Notes: generated by a model not told the origin, from the letters alone. A stretch of 60,599 bases of DNA from an uncultured Sphingopyxis sp. (GCA_937873425.1 CALMYE010000151.1:1-60599), one strand, 5' to 3'. Shown: positions 24,399 to 36,500, numbered from the stretch's first letter. A program made the numbers and translations.

Positions 24399-26492
24399 GA
24401 TCTGCCCCGTCACGGTCAGCTGGAAAAAGCGCCCGAACCCGCGCTGGCGGCTTTCGCTGAACGCGATCGGCCCGTCGCGCCGGTCGACGAAGACGGTGCG
24501 GTCGAAGCCGTCCTTCATCTTCGCGAGATTGCGATAGGACAGCTTGACCGTGAAGCCCGCGACATTCTTGTGCTCGACGAAGGCGGTGACGAAGGGGCCG
24601 GCGCTATATTCGCGCCGGATCGTGTCGAGCCGCAGCCCGGGGCTCAGGCGCTGGTCCGAAAGACCGCCGCCCCAGGCGAAGTCGGTGCCGGGGACGTCGT
24701 GGCGCAGGCTGATGTCGGCGACATATTCCTGCCCGAAGCTCTGGTCGCGCCATGCGCCGGTCAGCGGGTCGCGCACACGGTTGCGGCGGAAGGACGCGTC
24801 GGCGTTGATGCGCGCGCCGGTCCAGCCCAGCGGATCGAGCAGCAAAGTCCCCTTCGTCGTCAGGCGATAGAGATGCGCGCCGGGCAAATTGCCGCGCCCC
24901 TCGGTGGTCGGCGACAGCGGAATCTGGTCGACCAGATCCTGCGCATAGCCATAGGCGAAGGCGACCGACGCATGGCCCCAGCGCCCCATGTCCTGCACCA
25001 CCTCCAGCTCGGTGCGGTTGAGCACCGGCGGGACGAGCAGGCCGTTGCCGCTGTTCCCCTGATTGTTCGCGACGTCGACCGAGCTCGCGAAATCATAGAA
25101 GGAGAGCTGATCGACGCGGCGCTGGACGAACCAGTTGATCGTCGTCTTCGGCCCCACCTTCCACGCCAGCGCGAACTTGCCCTTCGGCCGGACGAAGCGG
25201 CGCGTCAGGCCGCCCGGTCCCGATGAGGTCAGCTCGCTATATTCGGCGGCGAGATTGAGTTGCGCGGTCAGGTTCGGGGCCAGCGCGCGGCCCCAGGTCA
25301 GCGACGCCTCGCCGCGCTTTTCCTCGACCCGCGTCTTCTCGCCGCCGAAGGGGACGGGCAGGAAGCTGCCGTCCGCCTGCAGCAGCGCATATTCGGCATC
25401 GACGTCGAGCATGTTGTAGGCGCCTTCGAGCGCGACCTGCCAATCGGTGCCCCCGCCCGTCCGCCAGCCATATTCGCCGCGCAGGATCGATTCGCTCTCG
25501 TCGGCGGTCTGGCGGAAGCGTTCGCCGCTGCGTCCGCCGACCGCGCGGTCGATGACGAAGGTATCGACGAAGGGGCTGTGCTCGAAACGATAAAGCCCGA
25601 TCAGCTTGAGCCGCCCCTTGCCCAGCCCCAGCTCGTAATCGCCGCCGATGTCGTAATTATATTCGTCCTCGGTGACGGTGAACAGTTCGTCGACCCGGCC
25701 GGCGCCCGGCTGGACCGACGTGCCGCGGGTGCGGTTGTCGATCAGCTGCAATTGCCCGCCGAGGTTGAGGTTCCATTTGTTGCCGTTCGCCGCCGTGCGC
25801 GTGAGCGCCGCCGACAGGCGCGGCGGATCGTTGTAATAGCTCGCATGCTCGTCGCGCACGAAAAGCAGATTGCCCGCGCCGTCGAAAACCTGCTCGGGGC
25901 CCCAATGGCCCTGCCGCGTCGCCGCATTCTTGAGGCTGATCGTCACCCCGGTGCCGCCGATCCGCCCCGTGGTCGAAATCTCGCCATTGAGCCAGTTGTT
26001 CGCGAGCCCCGGGCGCCATTCGGGCTGCCAGCGGATCGTCGTCACGAACCCGCCCCCCGCGCCGCCGCCCGCGACGAGGACGACATTGGCGACCTGCCCC
26101 GTCAACCCCGGCACATTCAGGCTCGCGCCGTCGACGATGTCGACATAAGCGACCTGATCGGCGGCTATCCGCGCCAGCGCGGTGCGCGCGTCGGTCGCCT
26201 TGTTGGCGATGCGCTCGCCGCCGATCAGCACATTCTCGGTCGCCTGCCCCAGCCCGCGGTCGCCGCCGTTGGTGCCGGTGACGATCAGGAAGCCCGGAAT
26301 CTTCTCGACCAGGTCGAGCGCGGTGCGCGGCGCGAAGCGCGCGAGGTCGGCCGGAGTGTAGCGCTGCGCGCCCGCAACCGGTGTCGCGACCGGCGAAGGC
26401 GCGTCGCCCGTGACCTCCTGCGCCTGCGCGGGCCAGGCGGCCGCGAGCAACGCCGTCGCGGCGATCGAAGACATGCGGATGCTGGCGGACAC
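24396..26492 (-). CDS. TonB-dependent outer-membrane receptor
   Basis: 698 residues, GTG start at 26492 with GGAGG 5 bases upstream. A signal peptide (cleavage near AQA-QE) is followed by a plug domain (YTPADLARFAPRTALDLVEKIPGF...NVLIGGERI) and a beta-barrel rich in aromatic/charged strands that ends in F-Q-L-T-V-T-G-Q-I. No ligand signature. The plug lacks a clear TonB box in what I read. A Fur-like palindrome sits 50 bp upstream, suggesting iron, but this is inference. Downstream of dapD on the same strand. Confidence 0.88.
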   Translation of the reverse strand: MSASIRMSSIAATALLAAAWPAQAQEVTGDAPSPVATPVAGAQRYTPADLARFAPRTALDLVEKIPGFLIVTGTNGGDRGLGQATENVLIGGERIANKATDARTALARIAADQVAYVDIVDGASLNVPGLTGQVANVVLVAGGGAGGGFVTTIRWQPEWRPGLANNWLNGEISTTGRIGGTGVTISLKNAATRQGHWGPEQVFDGAGNLLFVRDEHASYYNDPPRLSAALTRTAANGNKWNLNLGGQLQLIDNRTRGTSVQPGAGRVDELFTVTEDEYNYDIGGDYELGLGKGRLKLIGLYRFEHSPFVDTFVIDRAVGGRSGERFRQTADESESILRGEYGWRTGGGTDWQVALEGAYNMLDVDAEYALLQADGSFLPVPFGGEKTRVEEKRGEASLTWGRALAPNLTAQLNLAAEYSELTSSGPGGLTRRFVRPKGKFALAWKVGPKTTINWFVQRRVDQLSFYDFASSVDVANNQGNSGNGLLVPPVLNRTELEVVQDMGRWGHASVAFAYGYAQDLVDQIPLSPTTEGRGNLPGAHLYRLTTKGTLLLDPLGWTGARINADASFRRNRVRDPLTGAWRDQSFGQEYVADISLRHDVPGTDFAWGGGLSDQRLSPGLRLDTIRREYSAGPFVTAFVEHKNVAGFTVKLSYRNLAKMKDGFDRTVFVDRRDGPIAFSESRQRGFGRFFQLTVTGQI

Positions 26493-26541
26493 TGTTCCTC
26501 CCCCGTCGCGCTGCCACCGGACGAGGATGCAGCTTTCTTCA

Positions 26542-26556
26542 TGCGAATAGTTCGCA
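26542..26556. promoter_or_regulatory. Fur-like operator upstream of TonB receptor
   Basis: Perfect palindrome TGCGAATAGTTCGCA (TGCGAA-3-TTCGCA), resembling alphaproteobacterial Fur boxes. A promoter-like TAGACA-N17-TATTGC on the minus strand runs through it, so a bound repressor would cover the -10 region. Confidence 0.5.
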
Positions 26557-26630
26557 ATAAAGCGAAAGCGCGCGATTGTCTACCAACGCCCGCCAGGCAT
26601 CGACGAGCGGCGGGGCGGACGGCGCCGGCG

Positions 26631-27473
26631 TCAGTCGCGCAGCAGCTCGTTGATGCCGGTCTTGGCGCGCGTCTGGGCGTCGACGCGCTTGACGATGACG
26701 GCGCAATAGAGCGACGGCCCCGGCGTTCCGTCGGGCAAGGGCTTGCCCGGCAGCGCGCCCGGCACGACGACCGAAAAGGCGGGCACCTCGCCGACGAAGA
26801 CCTCGCCGGTCGCGCGGTCGACGATCTTGGTCGAGGCGCCGAGATAGACGCCCATCGACAGCACCGCGCCCTCGCGCACGATCACCCCCTCGGCGACCTC
26901 GGCGCGCGCACCGATGAAGGCGCCGTCCTCGATCACCACCGGCCCGGCCTGCAGCGGTTCGAGCACGCCGCCGATCCCGGCGCCGCCCGACAGATGGACG
27001 TTCGCGCCGATCTGCGCGCAGCTTCCCACAGTGGCCCATGTATCGACCATCGTTCCCTCGCCGACGCGCGCGCCGATGTTGACGAAGCTCGGCATCAGCA
27101 CCGCGCCCTTGCCGATATGCGCGCCGTGGCGGACGATCGCGCCCGGCACCGCGCGGAAGCCCGCGTCGCGAAAGCGGTTCTCGCCCCAGCCGGCGAATTT
27201 CGACGGCACCTTGTCCCACCAGCGCGCACCGCCGGGGCCGCCCTCGACGATCTCCATGTCGTTGAGGCGGAAGGACAGCAGCACCGCCTTCTTCAGCCAC
27301 TGGTTGACCTGCCATGCGCCCGACGCGTCGCGCTCGGCGACGCGCAGGCTGCCGTCGTCGAGCGCGGCGAGCGCCGCCTGCACCGCCTCGCGCACCGGCC
27401 CCTGCGTCGTCAGGCCCAGATTGTCGCGATCGTCCCACGCGGCTTCGATCGTGGCTTGCAGGTCGGTGCTCAT
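26631..27473 (-). CDS. dapD: 2,3,4,5-tetrahydropyridine-2,6-dicarboxylate N-succinyltransferase
   Basis: 280 residues. Succinyl-CoA-dependent step of lysine/DAP synthesis. Hexapeptide repeats of the left-handed beta helix are visible ([40 protein letters not shown]...[16 protein letters not shown]). Start at 27473 overlaps the upstream phosphatase stop as ATGA; GGGGAA is 5-8 bases upstream. The family N-terminus [13 protein letters not shown] supports this start. Confidence 0.96.
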   Translation of the reverse strand: MSTDLQATIEAAWDDRDNLGLTTQGPVREAVQAALAALDDGSLRVAERDASGAWQVNQWLKKAVLLSFRLNDMEIVEGGPGGARWWDKVPSKFAGWGENRFRDAGFRAVPGAIVRHGAHIGKGAVLMPSFVNIGARVGEGTMVDTWATVGSCAQIGANVHLSGGAGIGGVLEPLQAGPVVIEDGAFIGARAEVAEGVIVREGAVLSMGVYLGASTKIVDRATGEVFVGEVPAFSVVVPGALPGKPLPDGTPGPSLYCAVIVKRVDAQTRAKTGINELLRD

Positions 27474-28147
27474 GAAATTCCCCAATATTGCGGCAGCTCG
27501 TCGAGCCAGTCGGCGATGTCGCTCACATGGAAATCGACTTGGCCCGGCCGGTGGTCGCGATGGCCGCTTTCGCTGCCATTGTCCAGCCACACGGTGGTCA
27601 TGCCGAGCGCTTTGGCGGGCGTCAGGTTGCGCGCCATATCCTCGACGAACAGGCTGCGTGTCGGATCGATGCCGAGGTGATCGACCATCATCCGATAGGC
27701 GGCCGGGTCGGGCTTGGGCGTATAGCGGGTCGTGCGGATGTCGCAGATGCCGTCGAACAGGTCGGCGATGCCGCGCGCGCCCAGCACCCGCGCCGCATAA
27801 TCGGCGTCGGCATTGGTGAACACCAGCCGCCGCCCCGGCAAGCGTTCCAGCCCCGCGCGCAGCCGCGCGTCGGGCGCGATGCGGTCGAGCGCGATGGCGT
27901 GGACATCGGTCAGGAAATGTTCGGGATCGACGCCGTGATGGCGCATCAGCCCCGCCATCGTTGTGCCGTGATCGTGGAAATAAAGCTTCTGCACCCGCCG
28001 CGCTTCGCCCGCGTCGACGTTCAGCAGGCGCATGATGAAGGCGCCCATGCGTTCGTCGATCAGGTCGAACAGCTGCGCCGACGGCGGATAGAGCGTGTTG
28101 TCGAGATCGAAGATCCAGGTGTCGATGTCGATCAGGCGCGGCGTCAT
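27470..28147 (-). CDS. HAD family pyrimidine 5'-nucleotidase
   Basis: 225 residues. Haloacid-dehalogenase fold; [11 protein letters not shown] (about 13-23) is motif I, VFTNAD motif [12 protein letters not shown] motif III, and FVEDMARNL motif IV. The D-x-D-N-T-L-Y-P form is typical of the SDT1/phosphoglycolate-like pyrimidine 5'-nucleotidase group. Coupled to dapD by an ATGA overlap. Confidence 0.9.
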   Translation of the reverse strand: MTPRLIDIDTWIFDLDNTLYPPSAQLFDLIDERMGAFIMRLLNVDAGEARRVQKLYFHDHGTTMAGLMRHHGVDPEHFLTDVHAIALDRIAPDARLRAGLERLPGRRLVFTNADADYAARVLGARGIADLFDGICDIRTTRYTPKPDPAAYRMMVDHLGIDPTRSLFVEDMARNLTPAKALGMTTVWLDNGSESGHRDHRPGQVDFHVSDIADWLDELPQYWGIS

Positions 28148-28211
28148 GCGGCGGCGATAGAGATAGTGAAGGAGAGGGGCAAGCCGGGGGATTCGTGAAC
28201 TGCCCCCTCTT

Positions 28212-28300
28212 CCGTTTGTGCAGAGCTTGTCGAAGCACCGTTCTTTACTTCTGCCTCGCCGGAAGGAAGAACGGCCCTTCGACAAGCTCAGGGCAAACGG
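28212..28300. repeat. Inverted repeat between divergent genes
   Basis: Left arm 28212-28247 (CCGTTTGTGCAGAGCTTGTC...), right arm 28266-28300 (...GACAAGCTCAGGGCAAACGG), imperfect, with inner GTTCTT/AAGAAC. A further dispersed palindrome family. Fills most of the 201-bp gap. Confidence 0.8.
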
Positions 28301-28348
28301 TGTTTGTTCGTGAACCGATGGGCTGAGACGAAAAAGGGGACGCCTTCA

Positions 28349-29647
28349 ATGAAACCGACGACCTTCCTCCCGCTCCTCCTGCTCGGCGCCGCGCTTACGG
28401 CACCGGCTGCCGCACAGACCGGCCGCACGGTCATCCACGCCGGCCAGCTGCTCGCCGAGCCGGGCAAGCCGGTGCGCGGTGCCGCGACGATCATCGTCGA
28501 GAATGGCAGGATCGTCGCCATCGCCGACGGCCACCAGCCCGCCGAACCCGGCGCGCGGCTGATCGATCTTCGCGATAAATATGTCCTCCCGGGCCTGATC
28601 GACAGCCATGTCCATCTGACCAGCGACGCCGGCGGGCTCGCGGGGCAACTCGAGGAGATCACGCTCAGCCCCGCCGCGCAGGCGTTCAACGCGCAGGTCA
28701 ACGGCCTGAAGACGCTGCGCGCGGGCTTCACCACCGTGCGCAATCTCGGCGACGGCGACGGGGTGACGCTGGCGCTGCGTGATGCGATCGCGGCGGGCAA
28801 GACGCAGGGGCCGCGCATCGTCGATGCGGGCGCCAGCCTCTCGGGCAGCGCGGGGCATATGGACGGCTCGCTCGGCTATCGCGATGAGCTGCATCCCTTT
28901 TTCGCGGGCGCGGGCAACACCTGCGACGGCGCCGACGATTGCCGCCGCGCGGCCCGGCGGCAGATCGGGCGCGGCGCCGACGTGATCAAATTCGCCTCGA
29001 CCGGCGGGGTCAACAGCCGCATCGGTGCGGGGCTCGGCAAGCAGATGTTCGACGACGAGGCGCAGGCGATCGTCGACACCGCGCACATGTTCGGCAAGAA
29101 GGTCGCGGTCCATGCGCACGGCGCCGACGGCATCCGCCTCGCACTGTCGGCCGGGGCCGATTCGATCGAGCATGGCACGATCCTCGACGAGGCGACCATC
29201 GCGCAATGGGCGAAGTCGAAGACCTATTATGTCCCGACGCTGTCGACGGTGAACGGCTACAAGGAACGGCTCGCCGCGAACCCGGACGCCTATGAGCCCG
29301 ATGTGCTGGCGAAGATCCAGTGGCGCATCGCGATCACCGGCAAGAGCCTGGAACAGCTCGTGCCCCGCGGCGTGCGCATCGCCTTCGGCACCGATGCCGG
29401 CGTGTCGAAGCACGGCCGCAACGCCGACGAGTTCGAGCTGCTCGTCCGCCACGGCCTGACCCCCGTCGAAGCGCTGAAGGCCGCGACGGTCAACGCCGCC
29501 GACCTGCTCGGCCTGTCCGACCAGATCGGCACCATCGCGCCGGGCAAGAGCGCCGACATCATCGCGGTCGCCGGCGACCCGGTCGCCGATGTGACGGTGC
29601 TGAAAAAGGTCGATTTCGTGATGGCACGGGGACGGGTGGTCGAGTGA
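28349..29647 (+). CDS. Secreted metal-dependent amidohydrolase (imidazolonepropionase-like)
   Basis: 432 residues with a signal peptide (MKPTTFLPLLLLGAALTAPAAA). Amidohydrolase superfamily: metal ligands in GLIDSHVHL, VAVHAHG, SIEHGT, and AFGTDAG; VIKFASTGG and LGLSDQIGTIAPGKSADIIAVAGDP are typical of prolidase/Xaa-Pro or aryldialkylphosphatase-like exported members. Start at 28349 with AAAGGGGA upstream. Exact substrate is not predictable; a peptidase-like role is most common in this group. Confidence 0.88.
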   Translation: MKPTTFLPLLLLGAALTAPAAAQTGRTVIHAGQLLAEPGKPVRGAATIIVENGRIVAIADGHQPAEPGARLIDLRDKYVLPGLIDSHVHLTSDAGGLAGQLEEITLSPAAQAFNAQVNGLKTLRAGFTTVRNLGDGDGVTLALRDAIAAGKTQGPRIVDAGASLSGSAGHMDGSLGYRDELHPFFAGAGNTCDGADDCRRAARRQIGRGADVIKFASTGGVNSRIGAGLGKQMFDDEAQAIVDTAHMFGKKVAVHAHGADGIRLALSAGADSIEHGTILDEATIAQWAKSKTYYVPTLSTVNGYKERLAANPDAYEPDVLAKIQWRIAITGKSLEQLVPRGVRIAFGTDAGVSKHGRNADEFELLVRHGLTPVEALKAATVNAADLLGLSDQIGTIAPGKSADIIAVAGDPVADVTVLKKVDFVMARGRVVE

Positions 29648-29660
29648 CGCTTGCATCGCC

Positions 29661-29754
29661 GTCATTGTGAGGAGCCGAAGGCGACGCGGCAATCCAGAGT
29701 GTGCGTAAACCGCTCTGGATTGCTTCCCCCGGCTTACGCCGGGGTCGCAATGAC
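29661..29754. repeat. Composite palindromic repeat, GTCATTG termini
   Basis: GTCATTG (29661) and CAATGAC (29754) ends with inner stems AATCCAGAG/CTCTGGATT (29691-29721) and CCCCGGC/GCCGGGG (29727-29744). Sits between convergent genes; also a plausible transcription end. Confidence 0.75.
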
Positions 29755-29760
29755 GAGGCG

Positions 29761-30264
29761 TTAGACGTCTAACGCTGTCCGCAATTTAAGCCATTGCTCC
29801 AGCTTCGCCGCGAAGCCGGTCGTGTTCGCCGCGCTGCTCGACGGCAGGTCGATCAGCATCGCGGACGTCTGCGCGCCGGCCAGCTGCCGCCGTCCGATCG
29901 CTGCCGCCTTGCCGCCGTTGAAGGCGATCAGTCGCAGAGCGGGCAGCGTTGCGGCCAGCGCCGCCAGGTCATGCGCCTCGGCCTCGCGGATCAGCGAATC
30001 GCTGCTCGTGGCCCGCTCGGCGCTGCGGATCACGTCCCACAGGCCGACGCGCGCGTCGCGCAGCGCAGCCAGCCGCGCGTCATAGTCGAACCCCGCCAGC
30101 GGCCGGTCGATCACCGCGCCGACCAGCCGCCAGAATTGGTTGGTCGGATGCGCATAATAGCGCCGCTCTGCGAGCGACCGCGCGCCCGGCAGGCTGCCGA
30201 GGATCAGCAGCCGCGCGTCGGGCGCGACATGCGGGGCGAAGCTGGCGTGGCGGATGGTGGGCAT
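29761..30264 (-). CDS. DNA-deoxyinosine glycosylase, UDG family 6
   Basis: 167 residues. Base-excision repair of hypoxanthine. ILGSLPGARSLAERRYYAHPTNQFWRL (about 21-47) is the family 6 signature, VGLWDVIRSAERATSSDSLIREAEAHDL follows, and LIAFNGGKAA and LPSSSAANT give the second half of the active site. Divergent from rpsL. Alternative: a G:T/U mismatch-specific glycosylase of the same superfamily. Confidence 0.88.
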   Translation of the reverse strand: MPTIRHASFAPHVAPDARLLILGSLPGARSLAERRYYAHPTNQFWRLVGAVIDRPLAGFDYDARLAALRDARVGLWDVIRSAERATSSDSLIREAEAHDLAALAATLPALRLIAFNGGKAAAIGRRQLAGAQTSAMLIDLPSSSAANTTGFAAKLEQWLKLRTALDV

Positions 30265-30312
30265 GGCCCTTCGTTACTGCACCTCGCGCGGCGCAACAAT
30301 ATTGCCAGCCCC

Positions 30313-30341
30313 TTGACCGGGCGGGGAATCGGGGCTAGGGG
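30313..30341 (+). promoter_or_regulatory. Putative rpsL promoter
   Basis: TTGACC (30313-30318), 17-bp spacer, TAGGGG (30336-30341). Would leave a leader of about 220 nt before rpsL. Leader 30350-30569 has no gene; CCGCGG words at about 30476 and 30519 can pair. Confidence 0.6.
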
Positions 30342-30569
30342 CGCGCGTCTCGAAAGCGGCGGACTTCCGCTGGTTTCGAGTCACAACAGCGCTTGAACAT
30401 TGCTGGCGCGGATGGAGCCTCCGGAAGATCATTCGGTCTGCCGGGGTCTTTTGCTGTTACAAGGTCGCCCGTTTTCCGCGGTTTGCAGCGGGGTTCGGAC
30501 CGGCGCTTCATCCACCGCGGTAGAGTAACCGTTCGCCTTGATGGGCGGACACGAAAAGGTGAAGCATTC

Positions 30570-30941
30570 ATGCCCACGATCAACCAGCTCGTCCGCAAGG
30601 GCCGGACGCCGCAGAAGGCGAAGTCCAAGGTCCCGGCGATGGAGGCGAACCCGCAGAAGCGCGGCGTTTGCACCCGTGTCTATACGACGACCCCGAAAAA
30701 GCCGAACTCGGCGCTCCGCAAGGTTGCCAAGGTCCGCCTGACCAACCAGCGCGAAGTCATTTCCTACATCCCCGGCGAAGGCCACAACCTGCAGGAGCAC
30801 TCGGTGGTGCTCATCCGCGGCGGCCGCGTGCGCGACCTTCCCGGCGTGCGCTACCACGTCCTGCGCGGCGTGCTCGACACCCAGGGTGTGAAGGACCGCA
30901 AGCAGAGCCGTTCGAAATACGGCGCGAAGCGTCCGAAGTAA
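30570..30941 (+). CDS. rpsL: 30S ribosomal protein S12
   Basis: 123 residues, the decoding-site protein. [15 protein letters not shown] carries the KPNSA motif whose Lys is the common streptomycin-resistance site (wild-type form seen), then [28 protein letters not shown]. The start is at the family N-terminus [11 protein letters not shown]. First gene of the str operon. Confidence 0.98.
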   Translation: MPTINQLVRKGRTPQKAKSKVPAMEANPQKRGVCTRVYTTTPKKPNSALRKVAKVRLTNQREVISYIPGEGHNLQEHSVVLIRGGRVRDLPGVRYHVLRGVLDTQGVKDRKQSRSKYGAKRPK

Positions 30942-31014
30942 GGACCGCTTTTTCGGCTATTTGATCATCCCGCGAGCGCTCCGCGCCGGGATGCTGTTGT
31001 AAAAGGAATTACCC

Positions 31015-31485
31015 ATGGCTCGTCGTCGTCGTCCCGAACGCCGCGAAATCCTGCCCGATCCCCGTTTCGGGGATGTCGTGCTGTCCAAGTTCATGAACAG
31101 CGTCATGCTCGACGGCAAGAAGTCCGTCGCCGAAAGCATCGTCTATGGCGCTCTCGAAGCGGTCGAAGCCCGCGCCAAGAAGGAACCGATCGGCGTGTTC
31201 CACGAAGCGCTCGCCAACATCCGCCCGAGCATCGAAGTGCGCAGCCGCCGCGTCGGCGGTGCGACCTATCAGGTTCCCGTCGAGGTCCGCCCGGACCGCG
31301 CGCAGGCGCTCGCGATCCGCTGGCTGATCACCGCGGCGCGCAACCGCAGCGAAACGACGATGGCCGCGCGCCTGTCGGGCGAGCTGCTCGACGCGTCGAA
31401 CAACCGCGGCAATGCGGTCAAGAAGCGCGAAGACACGCACCGCATGGCGGAAGCGAACCGCGCCTTCTCGCACTACCGCTGGTAA
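31015..31485 (+). CDS. rpsG: 30S ribosomal protein S7
   Basis: 156 residues, starts [20 protein letters not shown]. Primary 16S-binding protein that nucleates the 30S head. AAGGA lies 8 bases upstream of the ATG. Follows rpsL by 73 bp. Confidence 0.98.
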   Translation: MARRRRPERREILPDPRFGDVVLSKFMNSVMLDGKKSVAESIVYGALEAVEARAKKEPIGVFHEALANIRPSIEVRSRRVGGATYQVPVEVRPDRAQALAIRWLITAARNRSETTMAARLSGELLDASNNRGNAVKKREDTHRMAEANRAFSHYRW

Positions 31486-31581
31486 GGGCGCGAGCGCGGC
31501 CCCGCCGTCTCGCAATCGTAACAAGACTTCCTATATCGGGGGCGGCCCCAAAGGCCTCCCCCCAAATCCAAGGAAAAGATC

Positions 31582-33675
<2,094 letters not shown>

Positions 33676-33684
33676 TGCCGGAAA

Positions 33685-33709
33685 GCCGCGCGGACTTGCA
33701 CCGCGCGGC
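33685..33709 (+). terminator. Hairpin in fusA-tuf gap
   Basis: Perfect 9-bp stem GCCGCGCGG/CCGCGCGGC, loop ACTTGCA, 10 bp after the fusA stop. No T-run; its right arm overlaps the spacer of the tuf promoter, so it may modulate that promoter instead of terminating. Confidence 0.4.
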
Positions 33710-33724
33710 AAGACGGACTAAGGG
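33696..33724 (+). promoter_or_regulatory. Putative tuf promoter
   Basis: TTGCAC (33696-33701), 17-bp spacer, TAAGGG (33719-33724), 71 bp before the start codon. Would let tuf be expressed above the rest of the str operon. Confidence 0.5.
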
Positions 33725-33794
33725 CGGCGCCTGATTCAGGCAGGCTCCGCCCGGAACTGATCAACCCAACCAATGAACAAGAAGGTTCAAAGAC

Positions 33795-34988
33795 ATGGCA
33801 AAGGCTAAATTCGAGCGGAACAAGCCGCACTGCAACATCGGCACCATCGGTCACGTCGACCATGGCAAGACCTCGCTGACCGCCGCGATCACCAAGGTGC
33901 TCGCCGAGAACGTCGCGGGCAACGCGGCCGTCGACTTCGCGAACATCGACAAGGCGCCCGAAGAGCGCGAGCGCGGCATCACCATCTCGACCGCGCACGT
34001 CGAATATGAGACCGACGGTCGCCACTATGCGCACGTCGACTGCCCGGGCCACGCCGACTATGTGAAGAACATGATCACCGGCGCCGCGCAGATGGACGGC
34101 GCGATCCTCGTCGTGTCGGCCGCCGACGGCCCGATGCCGCAGACCAAGGAGCACATCCTGCTGGCGAAGCAGGTCGGCGTGCCGACCATGGTCGTCTTCC
34201 TCAACAAGGTCGACCAGCTCGACGATCCCGAGCTGCTCGAACTGGTCGAGCTGGAAATCCGCGAAGAGCTTTCGAAGCGCGACTTCGACGGCGACAATAT
34301 TCCGATCATCCCGGGTTCGGCGCTCGCCGCCCTCGAAGGCCGCGACGATAACATCGGCAAGGACGCGATCCTGAAGCTGATGGAAGCCGTCGACAGCTGG
34401 ATTCCGCAGCCCGAGCGTCCGCTCGACAAGCCCTTCCTGATGCCGATCGAAGACGTGTTCTCGATCTCGGGCCGCGGCACGGTCGTTACCGGCCGCGTCG
34501 AGACCGGCATCGTCAAGGTCGGCGAGGAAGTCGAGATCGTCGGCATCAAGGACACCAAGAAGACCGTCGTCACCGGCGTCGAAATGTTCCGCAAGCTGCT
34601 CGACCAGGGCCAGGCCGGCGACAACATCGGCGCGCTGATCCGCGGCGTCGGCCGTGAAGAGGTGGAGCGCGGCCAGGTTCTGGCCAAGCCCGGCTCGATC
34701 ACGCCGCACACCGAGTTCACCTCGGAAGTCTATGTGCTGTCGAAGGACGAGGGCGGCCGTCACACGCCGTTCTTCGCCAACTATCGTCCGCAGTTCTACT
34801 TCCGCACCACGGACGTCACCGGCGAGGTCATCCTCCCCGAGGGCACCGAGATGGTCATGCCGGGCGACAACGTCCAGCTGTCGGTCAAGCTGATCGCCCC
34901 GATCGCGATGGACCAGGGCCTGCGCTTCGCGATCCGCGAAGGCGGCCGCACGGTCGGCGCGGGGGTTGTCGCGACCATCACAAAGTAA
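33795..34988 (+). CDS. tuf: Elongation factor Tu
   Basis: 397 residues. Delivers aminoacyl-tRNA. [18 protein letters not shown] (about 19-36), [38 protein letters not shown], and a complete beta-barrel end with AGVVATITK. Only copy in this window; a second may exist elsewhere. Confidence 0.98.
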   Translation: MAKAKFERNKPHCNIGTIGHVDHGKTSLTAAITKVLAENVAGNAAVDFANIDKAPEERERGITISTAHVEYETDGRHYAHVDCPGHADYVKNMITGAAQMDGAILVVSAADGPMPQTKEHILLAKQVGVPTMVVFLNKVDQLDDPELLELVELEIREELSKRDFDGDNIPIIPGSALAALEGRDDNIGKDAILKLMEAVDSWIPQPERPLDKPFLMPIEDVFSISGRGTVVTGRVETGIVKVGEEVEIVGIKDTKKTVVTGVEMFRKLLDQGQAGDNIGALIRGVGREEVERGQVLAKPGSITPHTEFTSEVYVLSKDEGGRHTPFFANYRPQFYFRTTDVTGEVILPEGTEMVMPGDNVQLSVKLIAPIAMDQGLRFAIREGGRTVGAGVVATITK

Positions 34989-34998
34989 TATAGGGCCG

Positions 34999-35032
34999 CG
35001 AGCCGCGCGATTCGGTTGATTCGCGCGGCTCG
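34999..35032 (+). terminator. Intrinsic terminator or attenuator after tuf
   Basis: Perfect 12-bp stem CGAGCCGCGCGA/TCGCGCGGCTCG with a 10-nt loop, then TAGCTTTT. Best intrinsic-terminator candidate in the window, 11 bp past the tuf stop. Confidence 0.75.
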
Positions 35033-35134
35033 TAGCTTTTGGAATTTCGATGGCCTCTCCGGCCTCCCTGCGGGGGTCGGAACGGGCCAATTCGGCTCTT
35101 TCGCATCGTCAGACGGGATTCGACTGGAACAGTC

Positions 35135-35446
35135 ATGGAAACGCAGAATATTCGCATTCGCCTGAAGGCCTTTGATCACCGCGTGCTCGATCAGGCCACC
35201 ACCGACATCGCCGACACGGCACGTCGCACGGGCGCCCTTATTCGCGGTCCGATCCCGCTGCCGACGCGCATCGAGAAATTCACCGTGAACCGCGGCCCGC
35301 ACATCGACAAGAAGTCGCGCGAGCAGTTCGAGGTGCGGACCCACAAAAGGCTGCTCGACATCGTGCAGCCCACCCCGCAGACGGTCGACGCGCTGATGAA
35401 GCTCGATCTCGCCGCGGGCGTGAACGTGGAAATCAAGCTGGCCTGA
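35135..35446 (+). CDS. rpsJ: 30S ribosomal protein S10
   Basis: 103 residues starting [20 protein letters not shown]. Head protein of the 30S and antitermination factor Nus[28 protein letters not shown] is the loop region. First gene of the S10 operon, with no promoter I can name in the short gap after the tuf hairpin. Confidence 0.98.
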   Translation: METQNIRIRLKAFDHRVLDQATTDIADTARRTGALIRGPIPLPTRIEKFTVNRGPHIDKKSREQFEVRTHKRLLDIVQPTPQTVDALMKLDLAAGVNVEIKLA

Positions 35447-35560
35447 GCCAGCGCAGCCCCGGCGAGAGCCGGGGTCTCTATCGGCAGGACGGTTCGCCGC
35501 CTGCACCACGATAGGGTGGATACCGCCGGTCGCTTCCATCGGAAGCATTTCAGACCGGGC

Positions 35561-35625
35561 TGCGTCCCCCGTCTCGCCGCTTCTCCTTCGGGACGGCGGC
35601 ACCTCAGCCCGGACGGGGCGACGCA
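35561..35625 (+). promoter_or_regulatory. Structured leader element between rpsJ and rplC
   Basis: A 13-bp stem with one bulged C pairs TGCGTCCCCCGTC (35561-35573) with GACGGGGCGACGCA (35612-35625), enclosing an inner stem CGCCG/CGGCG (35575-35598). It occupies the middle of an unusually long 278-bp gap (35447-35724) that has no gene. Likely a regulatory RNA, possibly an r-protein autoregulation site; function inferred. Confidence 0.5.
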
Positions 35626-35724
35626 TCGAAATTATGGGCTGGGAGGGTTCCGCCGGGTCTGTCCCGATGGGTCCCGCAAGCCGTGCGGAATGGTCCGCCC
35701 GGCCTCTGTTTAGGAGTGAAGATC

Positions 35725-36498
35725 ATGCGCACTGGCGTGATCGCGAAGAAAATGGGGATGACCCGCCTGTTTCAGGACGACGGCCGCCACGTGCCCGTCA
35801 CCGTCCTGAGCCTCGAAGGCTGCCAGGTCGTCTCCGTGCGCGACAAGGACCGCGACGGCTATGTGGCCGTCCAGCTCGGTGCCGGCTCGGCGAAGGCGAA
35901 GAATGTCGCCAAGCCGCAGCGCGGTGCCTATGGCAAGGCCGAGGTGGAGCCGAAGGCGAAGCTCGTCGAATTCCGCGTCGCCGACGACGCGACGCTTGAT
36001 GTCGGCGCCGAACTGTCGGCCGACCATTTCGTCGCCGGCCAGATCGTCGACATTCAGGGCGTGACGCAGGGCAAGGGCTTTGCCGGCGCGATGAAGCGCT
36101 GGGGTTTCGGCGGCATGCGCGCGACCCACGGCGTGTCGATCAGCCACCGTGCGCATGGTTCGACCGGCAACCGTCAGGACCCGGGCCGCGTCTTCAAGAA
36201 CAAGAAGATGGCCGGCCACATGGGCGCGCGCAACCGCACCCAGCAGAATCTCGAAATCGTCCGCACCGACGCGACACGCGGCCTTCTCTTCGTCAAGGGC
36301 TCGGTCCCCGGCTCGAAGGGCGGCTGGCTGCTCGTCCGCGACGCGGTGAAACTGCCCCGCCACCCCGAAGCCCCCTATCCGGCGGGCCTCAAGAGCGCGG
36401 CCAACAGCAACACTGCCCCGGCTGACGCGCCGGTCGAAACGCCGGCCGAAGACGCCGTCGTCGACACCGCGGCCACCGACGGCGCACAGGAGTCCTGA
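35725..36498 (+). CDS. rplC: 50S ribosomal protein L3
   Basis: 257 residues, starting [20 protein letters not shown] with TAGGAG 8 bases upstream. Core 23S-binding protein near the peptidyl-transferase centre; [22 protein letters not shown] is the signature. The C-terminal tail of about 45 residues is an Ala/Pro/acidic extension absent from E. coli L3, common in sphingomonads. Confidence 0.97.
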   Translation: MRTGVIAKKMGMTRLFQDDGRHVPVTVLSLEGCQVVSVRDKDRDGYVAVQLGAGSAKAKNVAKPQRGAYGKAEVEPKAKLVEFRVADDATLDVGAELSADHFVAGQIVDIQGVTQGKGFAGAMKRWGFGGMRATHGVSISHRAHGSTGNRQDPGRVFKNKKMAGHMGARNRTQQNLEIVRTDATRGLLFVKGSVPGSKGGWLLVRDAVKLPRHPEAPYPAGLKSAANSNTAPADAPVETPAEDAVVDTAATDGAQES

Positions 36499-36500
36499 TC

